From the NCBI RefSeq assembly GCF_018343775.1, contig NZ_CP074349.1:2470001-2534000 (forward strand): a stretch of DNA of 64,000 bases, in the 5' to 3' direction. Position numbers and translations under genes: made by a program. Below, one piece after another: positions 43,227-52,785 of this stretch (within the stretch, counting starts at the first letter, position 1; the number at the start of each line of letters is the position of its first letter). The notes below the pieces were generated by a model. That model did no database searches, had not been told where the DNA came from, and saw only the letters and a program-made list of their open reading frames with translations. The DNA is from Pseudomonas cichorii (GTDB lineage: Bacteria; Pseudomonadota; Gammaproteobacteria; Pseudomonadales; Pseudomonadaceae).

Positions 43227-45257
43227 TCAGGCCTCGATCATCTCTCTCACCTTGGACGTCAGGTGATCGAAGGCAAAGGGCTTGGTGATCATCTGCATGC
43301 CGGTATCCAGAAAACCCGAGCGAGCGGCTGCGTGCTCGGCATAGCCGGTGATAAACAGCACTTTCAGCTCAGGCCTTAGCTGCCGGGCTATTTCCGCCAG
43401 TTGCCGACCGTTCATGCCGGGCAGGCCGACGTCGCTGATCAGCAGGTCGATACGCTGATCGGACTCCAGGACCGGCACGGCACCTCGTGCGTCGCCTGCC
43501 TCTACATAGGCATACCCCAATTCGCTGAGTACCGAGCTGACCAGAGCCCGCACGGAGGGATCGTCTTCGACTATCAGGATCGTTTCGCCTTCTCTGGCGC
43601 AGATAGTATTGCCCTGATAGCTCTGTTCGTTTTCGGGCTGATCGCCCTGGAAGCGTGGCAGAAACAACTGCACGGTCGTGCCGCGCCCGACTTCGCTCTG
43701 TATGGCGACATGACCGTGAGACTGCTTGCTGAAGCCATAGATCATCGACAACCCGAGGCCGGTACCCTGGCCGATGGGTTTGGTGGTAAAGAACGGGTCG
43801 AAGGCACGGCTGACAATGGCTTCGGGCATGCCGCAACCATTGTCGCTGACGTTCAGGACCACATAATCGCCCGGCAAGAGGTTTTCATGGGCGTTGGTGA
43901 ACGACTTGTCCAGCCGCTGATTGAACGTCTCGATCTGCAACTGCCCCCCATCGGGCATGGCGTCCCGGGCATTGAGCACCAGATTGAGCAGGGCATTTTC
44001 CAGTTGGTTGGGATCGGCTTCGGCGGTCCATAGCTCGGCGTTCAGGCGCATGTCCAGGTGAATGCTTTCATTGAGGCTGCGCTGGATCAGTTCCCCCATG
44101 GAGCTGACCAACTGGTTCATCTCCACAGGCTTGGAGTCCAGCGACTGGCGTCTGGAAAACGCCAGCAGTCGATGGGTGAGGGAGGCTGCCCGGTTGGCGG
44201 AAGTCACGCCCAGATCGATCAGTTTATCCAGGTCGTCGAGTCGGCCTCGCTCCAGGCGGCGCCTGATCATTTCGAGACTGCCGATGATGCCCGTGAGCAT
44301 GTTGTTGAAATCGTGGGCGATGCCGCCAGTCAATTGGCCGACGGCCTCCATCTTTTGTGACTGGCGCAGGATCTCTTCTTTATGGCGCAGTTGTGAAGTG
44401 CGCTCTTCGACCTGCTGTTCAAGGGTTTCGTTGAGGCTTCTGAGCTGGGCTTCGGCCTGCTTGCGCTCAGAGATATCGGAGGTCACTCCGGACAATGCGC
44501 TGACCTGGCCGTTCTTGGCCCGTATGGCCCGTGCGCGTACATCGACCCAGTTGACCGAGCCGTCTGGCCAGATGTCCCGGTATTCAATAATGAAATCGAC
44601 GCCCGTATCCAGGCTGCGCTGCAAGGCTGATTGCATGCGTGGCTGATCTTCGGGGTGAACCGCTTCCAGCCAGTCGTCGTAGGTGAAGTTTTCGTGCTCT
44701 TCGCGGCCATAGTGGGATTTGCTGATGGCCGAGCAGGTCAGAACCAGAAATCCGGCTTCCAGTTGCCACGAGCCGAGCCGACCCGCCTTGAGGGCGTTTT
44801 GCAAACGCCTCTCACCCTCCACAAGATCCTCCATGCGTGCCCGAGCCTCGTACTGGCGTCGACGGCCGCGTACGGCCGTTGACACCAGGCTGACCAGCGT
44901 GATGGGGTGGAAGGGGCGCTCCAGGAACGTGATGTTGCCCAACAGGCTGCCCAGCCGTGCCGAAGGGTTCTGGTCCGGGCCGCCATGGTGAGTGAGCAAC
45001 ACGATAGGCAGGTCGGACCAGGCGGGCTGGTTGGCCAGAAGGCTCACCAGCGGATCGATATCCGCACCGTGCAGTGCCTCATCGGCAATGATCGCGAGTC
45101 CCGCTCCGGCAGCCAGCTCCTGGCCAAGTTCGTTGAGGTCGCGGGCAATCGTTGCCCGATAGCCCGCTTCCTCAAGGATCATTACCGCAATCTGACTGTC
45201 ACGTCCTCTGGGGGCCAGAATGACAGCCCGTTCCGATAGCAATCCGCTGACACTCAC
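43227..45257 (-). CDS. Hybrid histidine kinase, pseudo-REC-PAS-HisKA-HATPase-REC
   Basis: 676 residues. The first about 130 residues look like a receiver, but the acidic pair is replaced (AVILAPRGR) and the invariant Lys is Arg (FLERPF); it is probably not phosphorylatable. A PAS domain (about 150-275), HisKA with GGIAHDFNNML (about 311), HATPase (NLVLNARDAM, GQGTGLGLSM) and a complete C-terminal receiver (LLISDVGLPGMNG, ITKPFAF) follow. The start ATG overlaps the kaiC-like stop by four bases, so it is translated with it. It probably forms a KaiC-linked output kinase, analogous to but distinct from SasA. Confidence 0.92.
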   Translation of the reverse strand: MSVSGLLSERAVILAPRGRDSQIAVMILEEAGYRATIARDLNELGQELAAGAGLAIIADEALHGADIDPLVSLLANQPAWSDLPIVLLTHHGGPDQNPSARLGSLLGNITFLERPFHPITLVSLVSTAVRGRRRQYEARARMEDLVEGERRLQNALKAGRLGSWQLEAGFLVLTCSAISKSHYGREEHENFTYDDWLEAVHPEDQPRMQSALQRSLDTGVDFIIEYRDIWPDGSVNWVDVRARAIRAKNGQVSALSGVTSDISERKQAEAQLRSLNETLEQQVEERTSQLRHKEEILRQSQKMEAVGQLTGGIAHDFNNMLTGIIGSLEMIRRRLERGRLDDLDKLIDLGVTSANRAASLTHRLLAFSRRQSLDSKPVEMNQLVSSMGELIQRSLNESIHLDMRLNAELWTAEADPNQLENALLNLVLNARDAMPDGGQLQIETFNQRLDKSFTNAHENLLPGDYVVLNVSDNGCGMPEAIVSRAFDPFFTTKPIGQGTGLGLSMIYGFSKQSHGHVAIQSEVGRGTTVQLFLPRFQGDQPENEQSYQGNTICAREGETILIVEDDPSVRALVSSVLSELGYAYVEAGDARGAVPVLESDQRIDLLISDVGLPGMNGRQLAEIARQLRPELKVLFITGYAEHAAARSGFLDTGMQMITKPFAFDHLTSKVREMIEA

Positions 45258-46738
45258 TCGTCTTCATCCTTGAGCAGTGGCTTGCTTTCGCCAACGTAAT
45301 CGGGAGCGCCTCGCAAGACACCCTGAAAGGCTGATAACGGCTCGCCTATTCTCAGGCCGCTCCTGCCGATGCGGTATTCGCGAATCGTCGATTCGTGAGT
45401 GCCGGTTCGTTTCTTGATGATGGATATGGCCCTGCGTATCTGGCCGAGCGCTTCAAAGTAGCGCAACAGGATGACGGTGTCTGCCAGATAGGTAATGTCC
45501 ACTGGCGTTTGCATATCGCCGACCAAGCCGTGTTGAGCCACGGTCATGAAGGTCGAGGCTCCTTGTCGGTTGAGATAAAGCAGAAGTTCATGTACGTGCA
45601 GAACCAGTGAATTCTCTTCCGGCATTGCCGCCTGATAGCCGTTGATGCTGTCGATGACAACGGTCTTGATCTGCTTGTCATCCACGCAGCGGCGGACCCG
45701 ATGGGAAAACTCCCCCGGAGACAATTCGGCAGCGTCCACCTGTTCGATCATCAGGTTGCCCGTGGCCTGCAAGGCCTTGAGGTCGATGCCTATCTTTTTC
45801 ATCCGGTCAAACAGCAGGCCCAGTTCTTCGTCGAAGATAAACAGGCCGACCCGTTCGCCACGAGAGACGGCTTCTGCGGCGAACACCAGTGCGATCAACG
45901 ATTTGCCAGTGCCGGCCGGGCCGAGGATCAGCGTACTTGAGCCGCCATCCGTACCCCCGCCGAGCAAGTCGTCGAGTTCCTTGATGCCGCTGCCAAGTTG
46001 CGTGCGGATGTAGTCGTTACGGTGTTCGGCCGCGACCAGGCGCGGGAACACATGGATTCCGTCTTCCATGATGGTGAAGTCATGGAAGCCGCCGCGATAC
46101 TTCTGACCGCGATACTTGACGATCTTGATGCGCCGCCGCTCTGCGCCATAGTTGGGTGTCAGTTCTTCCAGGCGGATGACGCCGTGGGCGACGCTGTGTA
46201 CGGTCTTGTCCAGAGACTCCGTAGTCAGGTCGTCGAGCAGAATGACGGTTGCGTCATAGCGAGCAAAATAATGCTTGATGGCCAGAATCTGCCGTCTGTA
46301 GCGCAACGAACTCTGCGCCAGCAGGCGAATTTCCGAAAGGCTGTCTATGACTACGCGAGTTGGTCTGATGCGTTCCACCACGTCAAAGATCTGCCGTGTT
46401 GCTTCCCCCAGCTCAAGGTCAGAGGAGTACAGCAGGCTTTGATGCTGCTCGGTATTGAGCAGGGTTTCAGGAGGCGTCAGCTCGAAAATCTCGATATGTT
46501 CATCCAGTTCCCAGCCATGGGAACGCGCTCCCTCACGCAGCTCTCGTTCGGTTTCCGATAGTGTGATGTACAGGCCGACTTCACCCGCTTGCGCACCCGC
46601 CAGCAGAAACTGCAGCGCGACGGTGGTCTTGCCGGTTCCGGGTTCCCCTTCGAGAAGGAAAACGTGATTGCGTGAAAGACCTCCTGACAGGATGTCATCC
46701 AGACCGTCTATACCGGTTACCGCTTTTGACTTTTCCAA
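45254..46738 (-). CDS. KaiC-like circadian-clock ATPase
   Basis: About 494 residues with tandem RecA-like ATPase domains. Walker A of the first is EGEPGTGKTT (residues about 30-39) and of the second GPAGTGKSL (about 271). Catalytic glutamate regions are SETERELREG and FDEELGLLF. At the position of the S431-T432 phosphosite of cyanobacterial KaiC it has Thr-Tyr (DITYLADTV). KaiA and KaiB are absent. The preferred start is TTG at 46738 behind AGAGGG; the frame extends to 46831 but that part does not match KaiC. It overlaps the next kinase gene by four bases and probably controls it. Confidence 0.9.
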   Translation of the reverse strand: MEKSKAVTGIDGLDDILSGGLSRNHVFLLEGEPGTGKTTVALQFLLAGAQAGEVGLYITLSETERELREGARSHGWELDEHIEIFELTPPETLLNTEQHQSLLYSSDLELGEATRQIFDVVERIRPTRVVIDSLSEIRLLAQSSLRYRRQILAIKHYFARYDATVILLDDLTTESLDKTVHSVAHGVIRLEELTPNYGAERRRIKIVKYRGQKYRGGFHDFTIMEDGIHVFPRLVAAEHRNDYIRTQLGSGIKELDDLLGGGTDGGSSTLILGPAGTGKSLIALVFAAEAVSRGERVGLFIFDEELGLLFDRMKKIGIDLKALQATGNLMIEQVDAAELSPGEFSHRVRRCVDDKQIKTVVIDSINGYQAAMPEENSLVLHVHELLLYLNRQGASTFMTVAQHGLVGDMQTPVDITYLADTVILLRYFEALGQIRRAISIIKKRTGTHESTIREYRIGRSGLRIGEPLSAFQGVLRGAPDYVGESKPLLKDEDE

Positions 46739-46938
46739 GTATTGCCCTCTTGTTTCCGAATGCAGGCAATGAATCTGGACCCCTTGAGGCCTCGACGGTT
46801 CATACTTTTTATATGGCAGGCCATGGAGCATGGCCGATTTGCGGTCCGGGAAATGTCACAAAAGTCGCCTTACGACAGCCGTGAAGGGCTTGGTATAGTC
46901 CGCCTCAGACAGACAATAACCACCCTGAGGATAATGCC

Positions 46939-47751
46939 GTGTCCGACTACCAAACCTTTCTCGTCGAGCTGACTGACCACATCGCTCATGTGCAGCTTAA
47001 TCGACCGGACAAGGTCAATGCCATGAATGCCGCTTTCTGGACCGAAATCATCGAGATATTCCAGTGGGTCGAGGAAAACGACGAGGTTCGCGTCGTGGTT
47101 CTGAGTGGTGCGGGCAAGCACTTTTCCTCAGGGATCGATCTTGCGTTGCTGGCCTCCATCGCCGGTGAAATGGGCAAGGATGTCGGGCGCAATGCGCGTC
47201 TGTTGCGGCGCAAAATCCAGCAGATGCAGGCTTCGTTCACTGCCGTGGACAACTGCCGCAAGCCGGTGCTCGCGGCGATTCACGGTTACTGCCTGGGCGG
47301 TGCCATCGATCTGGTTTCCGCGTGTGACATGCGTTATGCAGCGGCTGATGCGCAGTTCTCGATCCGCGAAATCGACATGGGCATGGCAGCTGATGTCGGC
47401 ACCCTGCAACGCCTGCCACGAATCATTGGCGATGGCATGATGCGTGAGCTGGCCTATACCGGGCGCACGGTCGGCGCCGAAGAAGCCCAGCGCATCGGTC
47501 TGGTCAACAGCACTTTTGCCGATGCGCCGAGCCTGCTGGAAGCTGTCTTTGCCATCGCCCGTGAAATAGCCGCCAAGTCGCCAATTGCGATAGAAGGCAC
47601 CAAGCAGATGATCGCCTACATGCGCGATCATCGTATCGATGATGGTCTTGAGCACGTTGCCATCTGGAACTCTGCCATGCTGCAATCGGTCGATCTCAGG
47701 GTGGCAATGGCTGCGCACATGAGCAAACAGAAGCCGGTTTTCGACAATTAA
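46939..47751 (+). CDS. Enoyl-CoA hydratase/isomerase, dienoyl-CoA isomerase type
   Basis: 270 residues of the crotonase fold. The oxyanion-hole segments are FSSGIDLALL and GYCLGGAIDLVSACDMRY. The acidic residues that mark delta3,5-delta2,4-dienoyl-CoA isomerase are present (the Asp of GAIDL, the Glu of IREIDMGM and the Asp of AADVGTLQRLP). It reshuffles double bonds of unsaturated fatty acyl-CoAs in beta-oxidation. The start is GTG behind GAGGATAA. It is followed 12 bp later by nudC. Confidence 0.9.
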   Translation: MSDYQTFLVELTDHIAHVQLNRPDKVNAMNAAFWTEIIEIFQWVEENDEVRVVVLSGAGKHFSSGIDLALLASIAGEMGKDVGRNARLLRRKIQQMQASFTAVDNCRKPVLAAIHGYCLGGAIDLVSACDMRYAAADAQFSIREIDMGMAADVGTLQRLPRIIGDGMMRELAYTGRTVGAEEAQRIGLVNSTFADAPSLLEAVFAIAREIAAKSPIAIEGTKQMIAYMRDHRIDDGLEHVAIWNSAMLQSVDLRVAMAAHMSKQKPVFDN

Positions 47752-47763
47752 GGAGTTCTTGTC

Positions 47764-48600
47764 ATGACACGCCCGGCGCGTTGGACAACTGCAGTTCTGG
47801 ATACGTCAGCAACAGGTGGCTGGGCCGTGGTTCATGGTGATCAGGGTTTTCTGCTTGACGGTAATGGCGTCATGTTTCCCAGGGAATGGCTAAAGCGCCA
47901 GGACCTGCCGGTGCAAAGCGAGCATGGCATCGGCCACTTCGATGGCGAACCGGTCTATGTGCTGGTGCTCGATCGGTCGGTGGAGGTCGAAGGCTGTACC
48001 TGGCAGGGGCTGCGCCAGTTCATGTTGCAGGGGGATTTTGCGATCTATCAGAAACTCGGCTATGCGGCGCAGATCAGCACCTGGGCTCGCGAGCATCGAT
48101 TCTGTGGTGCCTGTGGCCGCCCGACGGTGCAGATTCCCGGTGAGCGGGCGATGTACTGCGAGCATGACAACCTGCGTTTCTACCCGCGCATCTCGCCGAG
48201 CATGATCGTGCTGATTACCCGTGGCGATGAAATCCTGCTGGCTCGTTCACCGCGTTTCGTGACCGGTGTCTACAGCACCCTGGCCGGTTTTGCCGAGCCC
48301 GGCGAGTCGGCCGAGGATTGCGTGCGTCGGGAGGTGATGGAAGAGGTGCAGATCCGCATCCGCAACATCACCTACATGGGCAGCCAGTGCTGGCCATTCC
48401 CGCATTCGATGATGCTGGGTTTCCATGCCGAATATGAGAGCGGTGAAATCGTGCCTCAGGCCGATGAGATCGAAGATGCGCGCTGGTTTCATGTCGATGA
48501 CCTTCCGCCGTTACCGGCCAGCCGTTCCATTGCGCGCTATCTGATCGAGTCTTACCTGGCCCGTCGTTCAGGCGCCCCCGAACCAGTGTTGCCAGGCTAG
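47764..48600 (+). CDS. nudC: NADH pyrophosphatase / NAD-cap decapping enzyme
   Basis: 278 residues in the NudC order: N-terminal domain, zinc ribbon (FCGACGRPT ... MYCEHDN), Nudix box (GFAEPGE ... REVMEEVQI) and the NADH-specific [11 protein letters not shown]. Two departures are visible: the fourth zinc ligand is Asp instead of Cys, and Gln takes the place of the usual Gly near the end of the box. It hydrolyses NADH to NMNH and AMP and can remove NAD caps from RNA. Its last 33 bp overlap the convergent permease gene. Confidence 0.9.
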   Translation: MTRPARWTTAVLDTSATGGWAVVHGDQGFLLDGNGVMFPREWLKRQDLPVQSEHGIGHFDGEPVYVLVLDRSVEVEGCTWQGLRQFMLQGDFAIYQKLGYAAQISTWAREHRFCGACGRPTVQIPGERAMYCEHDNLRFYPRISPSMIVLITRGDEILLARSPRFVTGVYSTLAGFAEPGESAEDCVRREVMEEVQIRIRNITYMGSQCWPFPHSMMLGFHAEYESGEIVPQADEIEDARWFHVDDLPPLPASRSIARYLIESYLARRSGAPEPVLPG

Positions 48601-49347
48601 GCGCACGGTCAGGCCGAGTACCACGATGATGAATACCGGACGAATGAATTTGGCGCCGCCCTTGATGGCGGTGCCTGCGCCGAAGTAGGCGCCGAGCATC
48701 ACTGACAGGCCCATGCTCAGGCCGATGACGAAGTCCACCTGGCCCGAAAAGATGAATATCGACAAGGCAACGGCATTGCTGACGAAGTTCATGCTGCGTG
48801 CCACGCCGCTGGCCTTTACCAGATCCACCGGGTACATCATCAGCGTGCTGACGGTCCAGAAAGCGCCGGTGCCCGGGCCAGCCACGCCGTCATAGAAGCC
48901 CAGTGTCAGGCCCTGAGGCAGTTGCCATTTCTTCCTGATCGGCGCGTTGCTGTCCAGTGGCGCCTTGGGCGTACCGCCGAACAGCAGGTACAGACCGCAA
49001 CCGAACACAATCACGGGCAGCATCTGATTGATCCATTCGGCAGGCAGGTAATGGGCGATCACCGCGCCGATTGCAGCGCCCACGGCAGTGCCTACCAAGG
49101 CATGAGCCCATTGCCGGGGATGGAAAAGCTTGCGGCGGTAGTAGGTGAAGCTGGCGGTTGCAGAACCGAAGGTCGAGCTGAGTTTGTTGGTGCCCAGCAC
49201 CAGATGCGGCGGCAGGCCGGCCGTCATCAGGGCAGGGGTGGTCAACAGCCCGCCGCCTCCGGCAATGGCATCGATGAATCCGGCAATGAAGGCAACAACG
49301 ATCAGAATGGCGAGGGTGGCAAGGTCGACACTGAGTTCAAAAGGCAT
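48568..49347 (-). CDS. TSUP/TauE-SafE family permease
   Basis: 259 residues with about eight membrane helices and the family motif [20 protein letters not shown] near the N-terminus. The second repeat carries [21 protein letters not shown] proteins move sulfite, sulfoacetate or related anions across the inner membrane. The 3' end overlaps nudC in antisense by 33 bp. The substrate is unknown; no sulfonate genes adjoin. Confidence 0.88.
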   Translation of the reverse strand: MPFELSVDLATLAILIVVAFIAGFIDAIAGGGGLLTTPALMTAGLPPHLVLGTNKLSSTFGSATASFTYYRRKLFHPRQWAHALVGTAVGAAIGAVIAHYLPAEWINQMLPVIVFGCGLYLLFGGTPKAPLDSNAPIRKKWQLPQGLTLGFYDGVAGPGTGAFWTVSTLMMYPVDLVKASGVARSMNFVSNAVALSIFIFSGQVDFVIGLSMGLSVMLGAYFGAGTAIKGGAKFIRPVFIIVVLGLTVRLAWQHWFGGA

Positions 49348-49447
49348 GATCGGTACGGCTTATAGGGCAGGGGGCAGAATGGCTGCCCGAAGGCGCGCAT
49401 TCTACTCCCCTGTTTGCCCTGTGTCAGACAATGGTCGAAGGCGTTTT

Positions 49448-50590
49448 TCAGATTTCACCCAGTCCGACCCAGCGCTGTTCGCGTGCTGCGAGACGAATCG
49501 CTGCTGCCAGGCGTTCGATCTGCCAGGCCTCTTCAAAGTCAGGCCCTCGCTTGCCAACACCGCACACGGCCTGAATCAGTGAATGCACTTCCAGCGCCTT
49601 GAGCTCGTTGTACCCCAGTTGATGGCCGGGCGCCGGGCAGAAGGCGGCATAGCCTGCCTGGGCCGGACCTGCGAGTATCCGCTGGAAACCATCGCGTCCG
49701 GTTGCGCCGCTGCGATAGATGCGCAGCTCGTTCAAGCGCTCCTGATCGAAGGTCAGAGTGCCGCGGGTGCCGCTGATTTCAAAGCTCAGATGGTTCTTGT
49801 AGCCGTGCTTGAGCCAACTGCTGCTGAAGGTGCCGCGTGCGCCACTGGCAAAGCGCAGCAGGGCATGAGTCTGATCGTCCACCGCAATCGAACGCATCTC
49901 GTTACTGCCGCGGGTGGCGGGGCGCTGGCGATGCACGGTGCTTGAATCGGCGCATACCGCTTCGATATCGCCCAGCAGGTAGCGGGCCATGGCCAGCAGA
50001 TGGCTGCCAAGATCGGCCAGTGCGCCACCGGCATGCTCGGCTTCACAGCGCCAGGACCATGGCGATGCCGGGTCGCCCATGAAGTCTTCGCTGAACTCTC
50101 CCTGGAAACTGATGATTTCCCCCAGCTCTCCCGCGTCGATCATTTCTCTTGCGAGGTCGATCATCGGGTTGTGCTGATAGTTGTAACCCACTTGCGTCAC
50201 GACGCCTGCGGCCTCGGCACTACGGCGCATTTCATCCGCCTGGGCCAGGCTGACTGCCAGAGGCTTTTCGCAATACACCGCTTTTCCTGCAGCGATGGCG
50301 GCCATGGCCATGGGGAAGTGCAAATGATTGGGCGTGGTGATCGCGACGATCTGTACCTGAGGATCGTCGATCAGTTGTTGCCAGTCACTGTGGCTGCGCT
50401 CAAAGCCCCATGCCTGAGCACATTGCCCGGCGCGGGCACTGTCTGCATCGGCGAGGGCTGCGAGGTGAATAGGGGCAGGAAGTTCAAAGGCTGCACTGAC
50501 ATTGCGAAACGCCAGGGCATGGGCGCGGCCCATGAAGCCGGTGCCGATCAGGCCGATACCCAAGGGTGCGGGGAGGGGGTTTTTCCGCAT
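49448..50590 (-). CDS. Gfo/Idh/MocA family oxidoreductase
   Basis: 380 residues: N-terminal NAD(P) domain with GIGLIGTGFMGRAHALAFRN, the conserved VYCEKPLAVSLAQADEMRRS loop, and a C-terminal dimer domain (GGALADLGSHLLAMARYLLG). The Lys of EKPLA helps catalysis. It oxidises a sugar, inositol or similar polyol; the substrate is unknown. GGAGATTGTC precedes the ATG. A REP hairpin lies upstream. Confidence 0.88.
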   Translation of the reverse strand: MRKNPLPAPLGIGLIGTGFMGRAHALAFRNVSAAFELPAPIHLAALADADSARAGQCAQAWGFERSHSDWQQLIDDPQVQIVAITTPNHLHFPMAMAAIAAGKAVYCEKPLAVSLAQADEMRRSAEAAGVVTQVGYNYQHNPMIDLAREMIDAGELGEIISFQGEFSEDFMGDPASPWSWRCEAEHAGGALADLGSHLLAMARYLLGDIEAVCADSSTVHRQRPATRGSNEMRSIAVDDQTHALLRFASGARGTFSSSWLKHGYKNHLSFEISGTRGTLTFDQERLNELRIYRSGATGRDGFQRILAGPAQAGYAAFCPAPGHQLGYNELKALEVHSLIQAVCGVGKRGPDFEEAWQIERLAAAIRLAAREQRWVGLGEI

Positions 50591-50683
50591 GACAATCTCC
50601 GTGATGGATTATTGTTTTCGGAAAATATATTCCACAAATTATAATTATGGAAATTTAATTCTTGTTTTGTTGGTGTGGTCATT

Positions 50684-50734
50684 CTTCGCGAATGAATTCG
50701 CTCTCACGGGGAGTGGGGGATTCATTCGCGAAAG
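50684..50734. repeat. REP-type inverted repeat
   Basis: TTCGCGAATGAATTCGCTCT and the inverted arm GATTCATTCGCGAAA, between the oxidoreductase and SDR genes. Confidence 0.82.
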
Positions 50735-50736
50735 GA

Positions 50737-51504
50737 TCAGGAAAGAAACCCGCCATCCACATTCAGTGCGACCCCGGTCGTGTAGCTCGACGCTTCACTG
50801 GCCAGATACAGCACCGCGCCTGCCATTTCGCTGGGAGCAGCCACGCGCTTGAGGGGGATCTGGGCCAGTGCCATGTTGAGGATGGCGTCGTTCTTGACCA
50901 GCGCCGAGGCAAATTTGGTGTCGGTGAGGCCCGGCAGCAGGGCATTGCAGCGGATACCGAACGCTGCACATTCCTTGGCGAACACTTTGGTCATATTGAT
51001 GACCGCCGCCTTGGTTACCGAATAGATGCCCTGGAATTGCCCTGGCGATACGCCATTGATCGAGGCCACATTGATGATGCTGCCGCCACCGTTGTCGCGC
51101 ATCAGCTTGCCGGCTTCCACCGACATGAAGAAATACCCGCGAATGTTCACGTCCACGGTCTTCTGAAAAGCCCCGAGGTCCGTATCCAGCACATTGCAGA
51201 ACTGCGGGTTGGTGGCTGCGTTGTTGACCAGCACGTCCAGACGTCCGAACTGTTGGCGAATCTGCTCGAACACGTTTTGAATCTGTTCCATTTCACCGAT
51301 ATGACAGGCGATGGCTGTCGCCTTGCCACCTTCGGCAACAATGGCATCTGCAACCTGCTGGCAGCCCTCGATCTTGCGGCTGGAAACAATCACGTGTGCG
51401 CCTTGCTGGGCCAGCAGTCTGGCGATGGCTTCACCAATGCCGCGACTGGCGCCGGAAACGAAGGCGATCTTGCCATCAAGGTCGAATAACTGGGTTCTGG
51501 ACAT
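50737..51504 (-). CDS. SDR family oxidoreductase
   Basis: 255 residues with GASRGIGEAIARLLAQQG for the cofactor, NNAATNPQF, the catalytic serine in NVASINGV and YSVTKAA (Tyr/Lys). The end YTTGVALNVDGGFL is the usual SDR C-terminus. It opposes no known substrate. It is the last gene of the run 53869 to 50737, whose other members handle acyl-CoA-like lipid intermediates; a hydroxyacyl or steroid-type substrate is therefore plausible but unproved. Confidence 0.88.
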   Translation of the reverse strand: MSRTQLFDLDGKIAFVSGASRGIGEAIARLLAQQGAHVIVSSRKIEGCQQVADAIVAEGGKATAIACHIGEMEQIQNVFEQIRQQFGRLDVLVNNAATNPQFCNVLDTDLGAFQKTVDVNIRGYFFMSVEAGKLMRDNGGGSIINVASINGVSPGQFQGIYSVTKAAVINMTKVFAKECAAFGIRCNALLPGLTDTKFASALVKNDAILNMALAQIPLKRVAAPSEMAGAVLYLASEASSYTTGVALNVDGGFLS

Positions 51505-51528
51505 GGTGGTTTCCTTGGGTCACTGCAC

Positions 51529-52596
51529 TCAAAGGCTGGATTTTTCGATCACTTGCAGGCTCGTGCGCTCCAGCAGCAGGTTCATCTGGATGAACTGTGC
51601 GAAACGTTTGTCCTGAGTCTGGCCGTGGAAGAAACGGTAGTAGATCTGCTGCACGATGCCCGCCAGACGGAACAGGCCATAGGTGTAATAGAAGTCGAAA
51701 TTATCGATACAAATGCCTGAGCGTTCGGCGTAGTAGTCGACAAACTGCTGACGAGTCAGCATGCCCGGGGCATTGCTGGGCTGGCGACGCATCAGTTGCA
51801 CGGGCGCAGGGTCGTCGGCCTGAATCCAGTAAGCCAGGGTGTTGCCCAGGTCCATCAGCGGATCGCCCAGCGTGGTCAGTTCCCAATCCAGCACACCGAT
51901 GATGCGCATCGGGTTTTCGGGGTCGAGAATCACGTTGTCGAAACGGTAATCGTTGTGCACGATGGCCGGTTTCGGATGGTCGGCGGGCATTTTCGCTACC
52001 AGCCAGTTCCTGACCTTTTCCCAGGCGGGAGCATCGGGAGTCATGGCTTTCTCGTAGCGCTCGCTCCAGCCCAGAATCTGCCGTTTCACATAACCCTGCG
52101 GCTTGCCCAGGTCCGCCAGGCCGCAGGCCTGATAGTCGACCTGATGCAGCTCCACCAGTTTGTCGATGAAGCTTTTGCACAATTCTTCGGTCTGCCCGGC
52201 ATCCAGGTTCAATTCCGGCGGCAGGTCCGAGCGCAGGATGATGCCCTTGACCCGCTCCATGACATAGAAGTCGGAGCCGATCAGGCTTTCATCGGTGCAG
52301 TGTGCATAGGCTTTCGGGCAGTAGGGGAACGCATCCTTGAGGCCGTTGAGAATGCGGTACTCGCGGCCCATGTCGTGAGCCGACCTGGCTTTTTGCCCGA
52401 ATGGCGGGCGGCGCAGAACGAACTCCTGTCCGGGGTAGCGGACCAGATACGTGAGGTTCGAGGCACCTCCCGGAAACTGGCTGATCTGCGGCAAACCGCT
52501 GAGACCGGGAATCCGGGTTTTGAGGTAGGGATCGATGAGATGTGCGTCCAGCTCTTCACCGGGACGAATATCCGTGGACTGGTCGGTTAGCGCCAT
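51529..52596 (-). CDS. APH-fold phosphotransferase (ACAD10-like kinase domain)
   Basis: 355 residues with the aminoglycoside-phosphotransferase fold. FPGGASNLTYLVRY is the nucleotide loop, IVHNDYRFDNVIL the catalytic loop (HxDxxxxN) and GVLDWELTTLGDPLMDLG the metal-binding loop. In this family branch it sits with acyl-CoA dehydrogenases and SDRs, and in animals it is fused to ACAD10/11, where it phosphorylates 4-hydroxy fatty acids. A hydroxyacyl substrate is likely here too. It lies 24 bp from the SDR gene. Confidence 0.85.
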   Translation of the reverse strand: MALTDQSTDIRPGEELDAHLIDPYLKTRIPGLSGLPQISQFPGGASNLTYLVRYPGQEFVLRRPPFGQKARSAHDMGREYRILNGLKDAFPYCPKAYAHCTDESLIGSDFYVMERVKGIILRSDLPPELNLDAGQTEELCKSFIDKLVELHQVDYQACGLADLGKPQGYVKRQILGWSERYEKAMTPDAPAWEKVRNWLVAKMPADHPKPAIVHNDYRFDNVILDPENPMRIIGVLDWELTTLGDPLMDLGNTLAYWIQADDPAPVQLMRRQPSNAPGMLTRQQFVDYYAERSGICIDNFDFYYTYGLFRLAGIVQQIYYRFFHGQTQDKRFAQFIQMNLLLERTSLQVIEKSSL

Positions 52597-52724
52597 GCTT
52601 ATTCCTGCTTATTATGGTCTGCCAGGATCATTGGCTAATCTAATGAACGGCGTGTCTGCGAACAACCTTGGGCGAGCCTTATAGGCTAGCGTGTTGCCCG
52701 TCGATCAGCCGGTTTGATTCAGGC

Positions 52725-52760
52725 GAAAAAAAACCGAAGCCATGAAGCTTCGGTTTTTTG
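52725..52760. terminator. Bidirectional Rho-independent terminator
   Basis: AAACCGAAGC / GCTTCGGTTT stem with a 6-nt loop, flanked by an A8 run and a T6 run, just downstream of the SCP2 gene (minus strand). It would part the SCP2 gene from the kinase gene, so those are probably separate units. Confidence 0.85.
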
Positions 52761-52785
52761 TGCGTCGCAAGAATCAACTCCCTGA

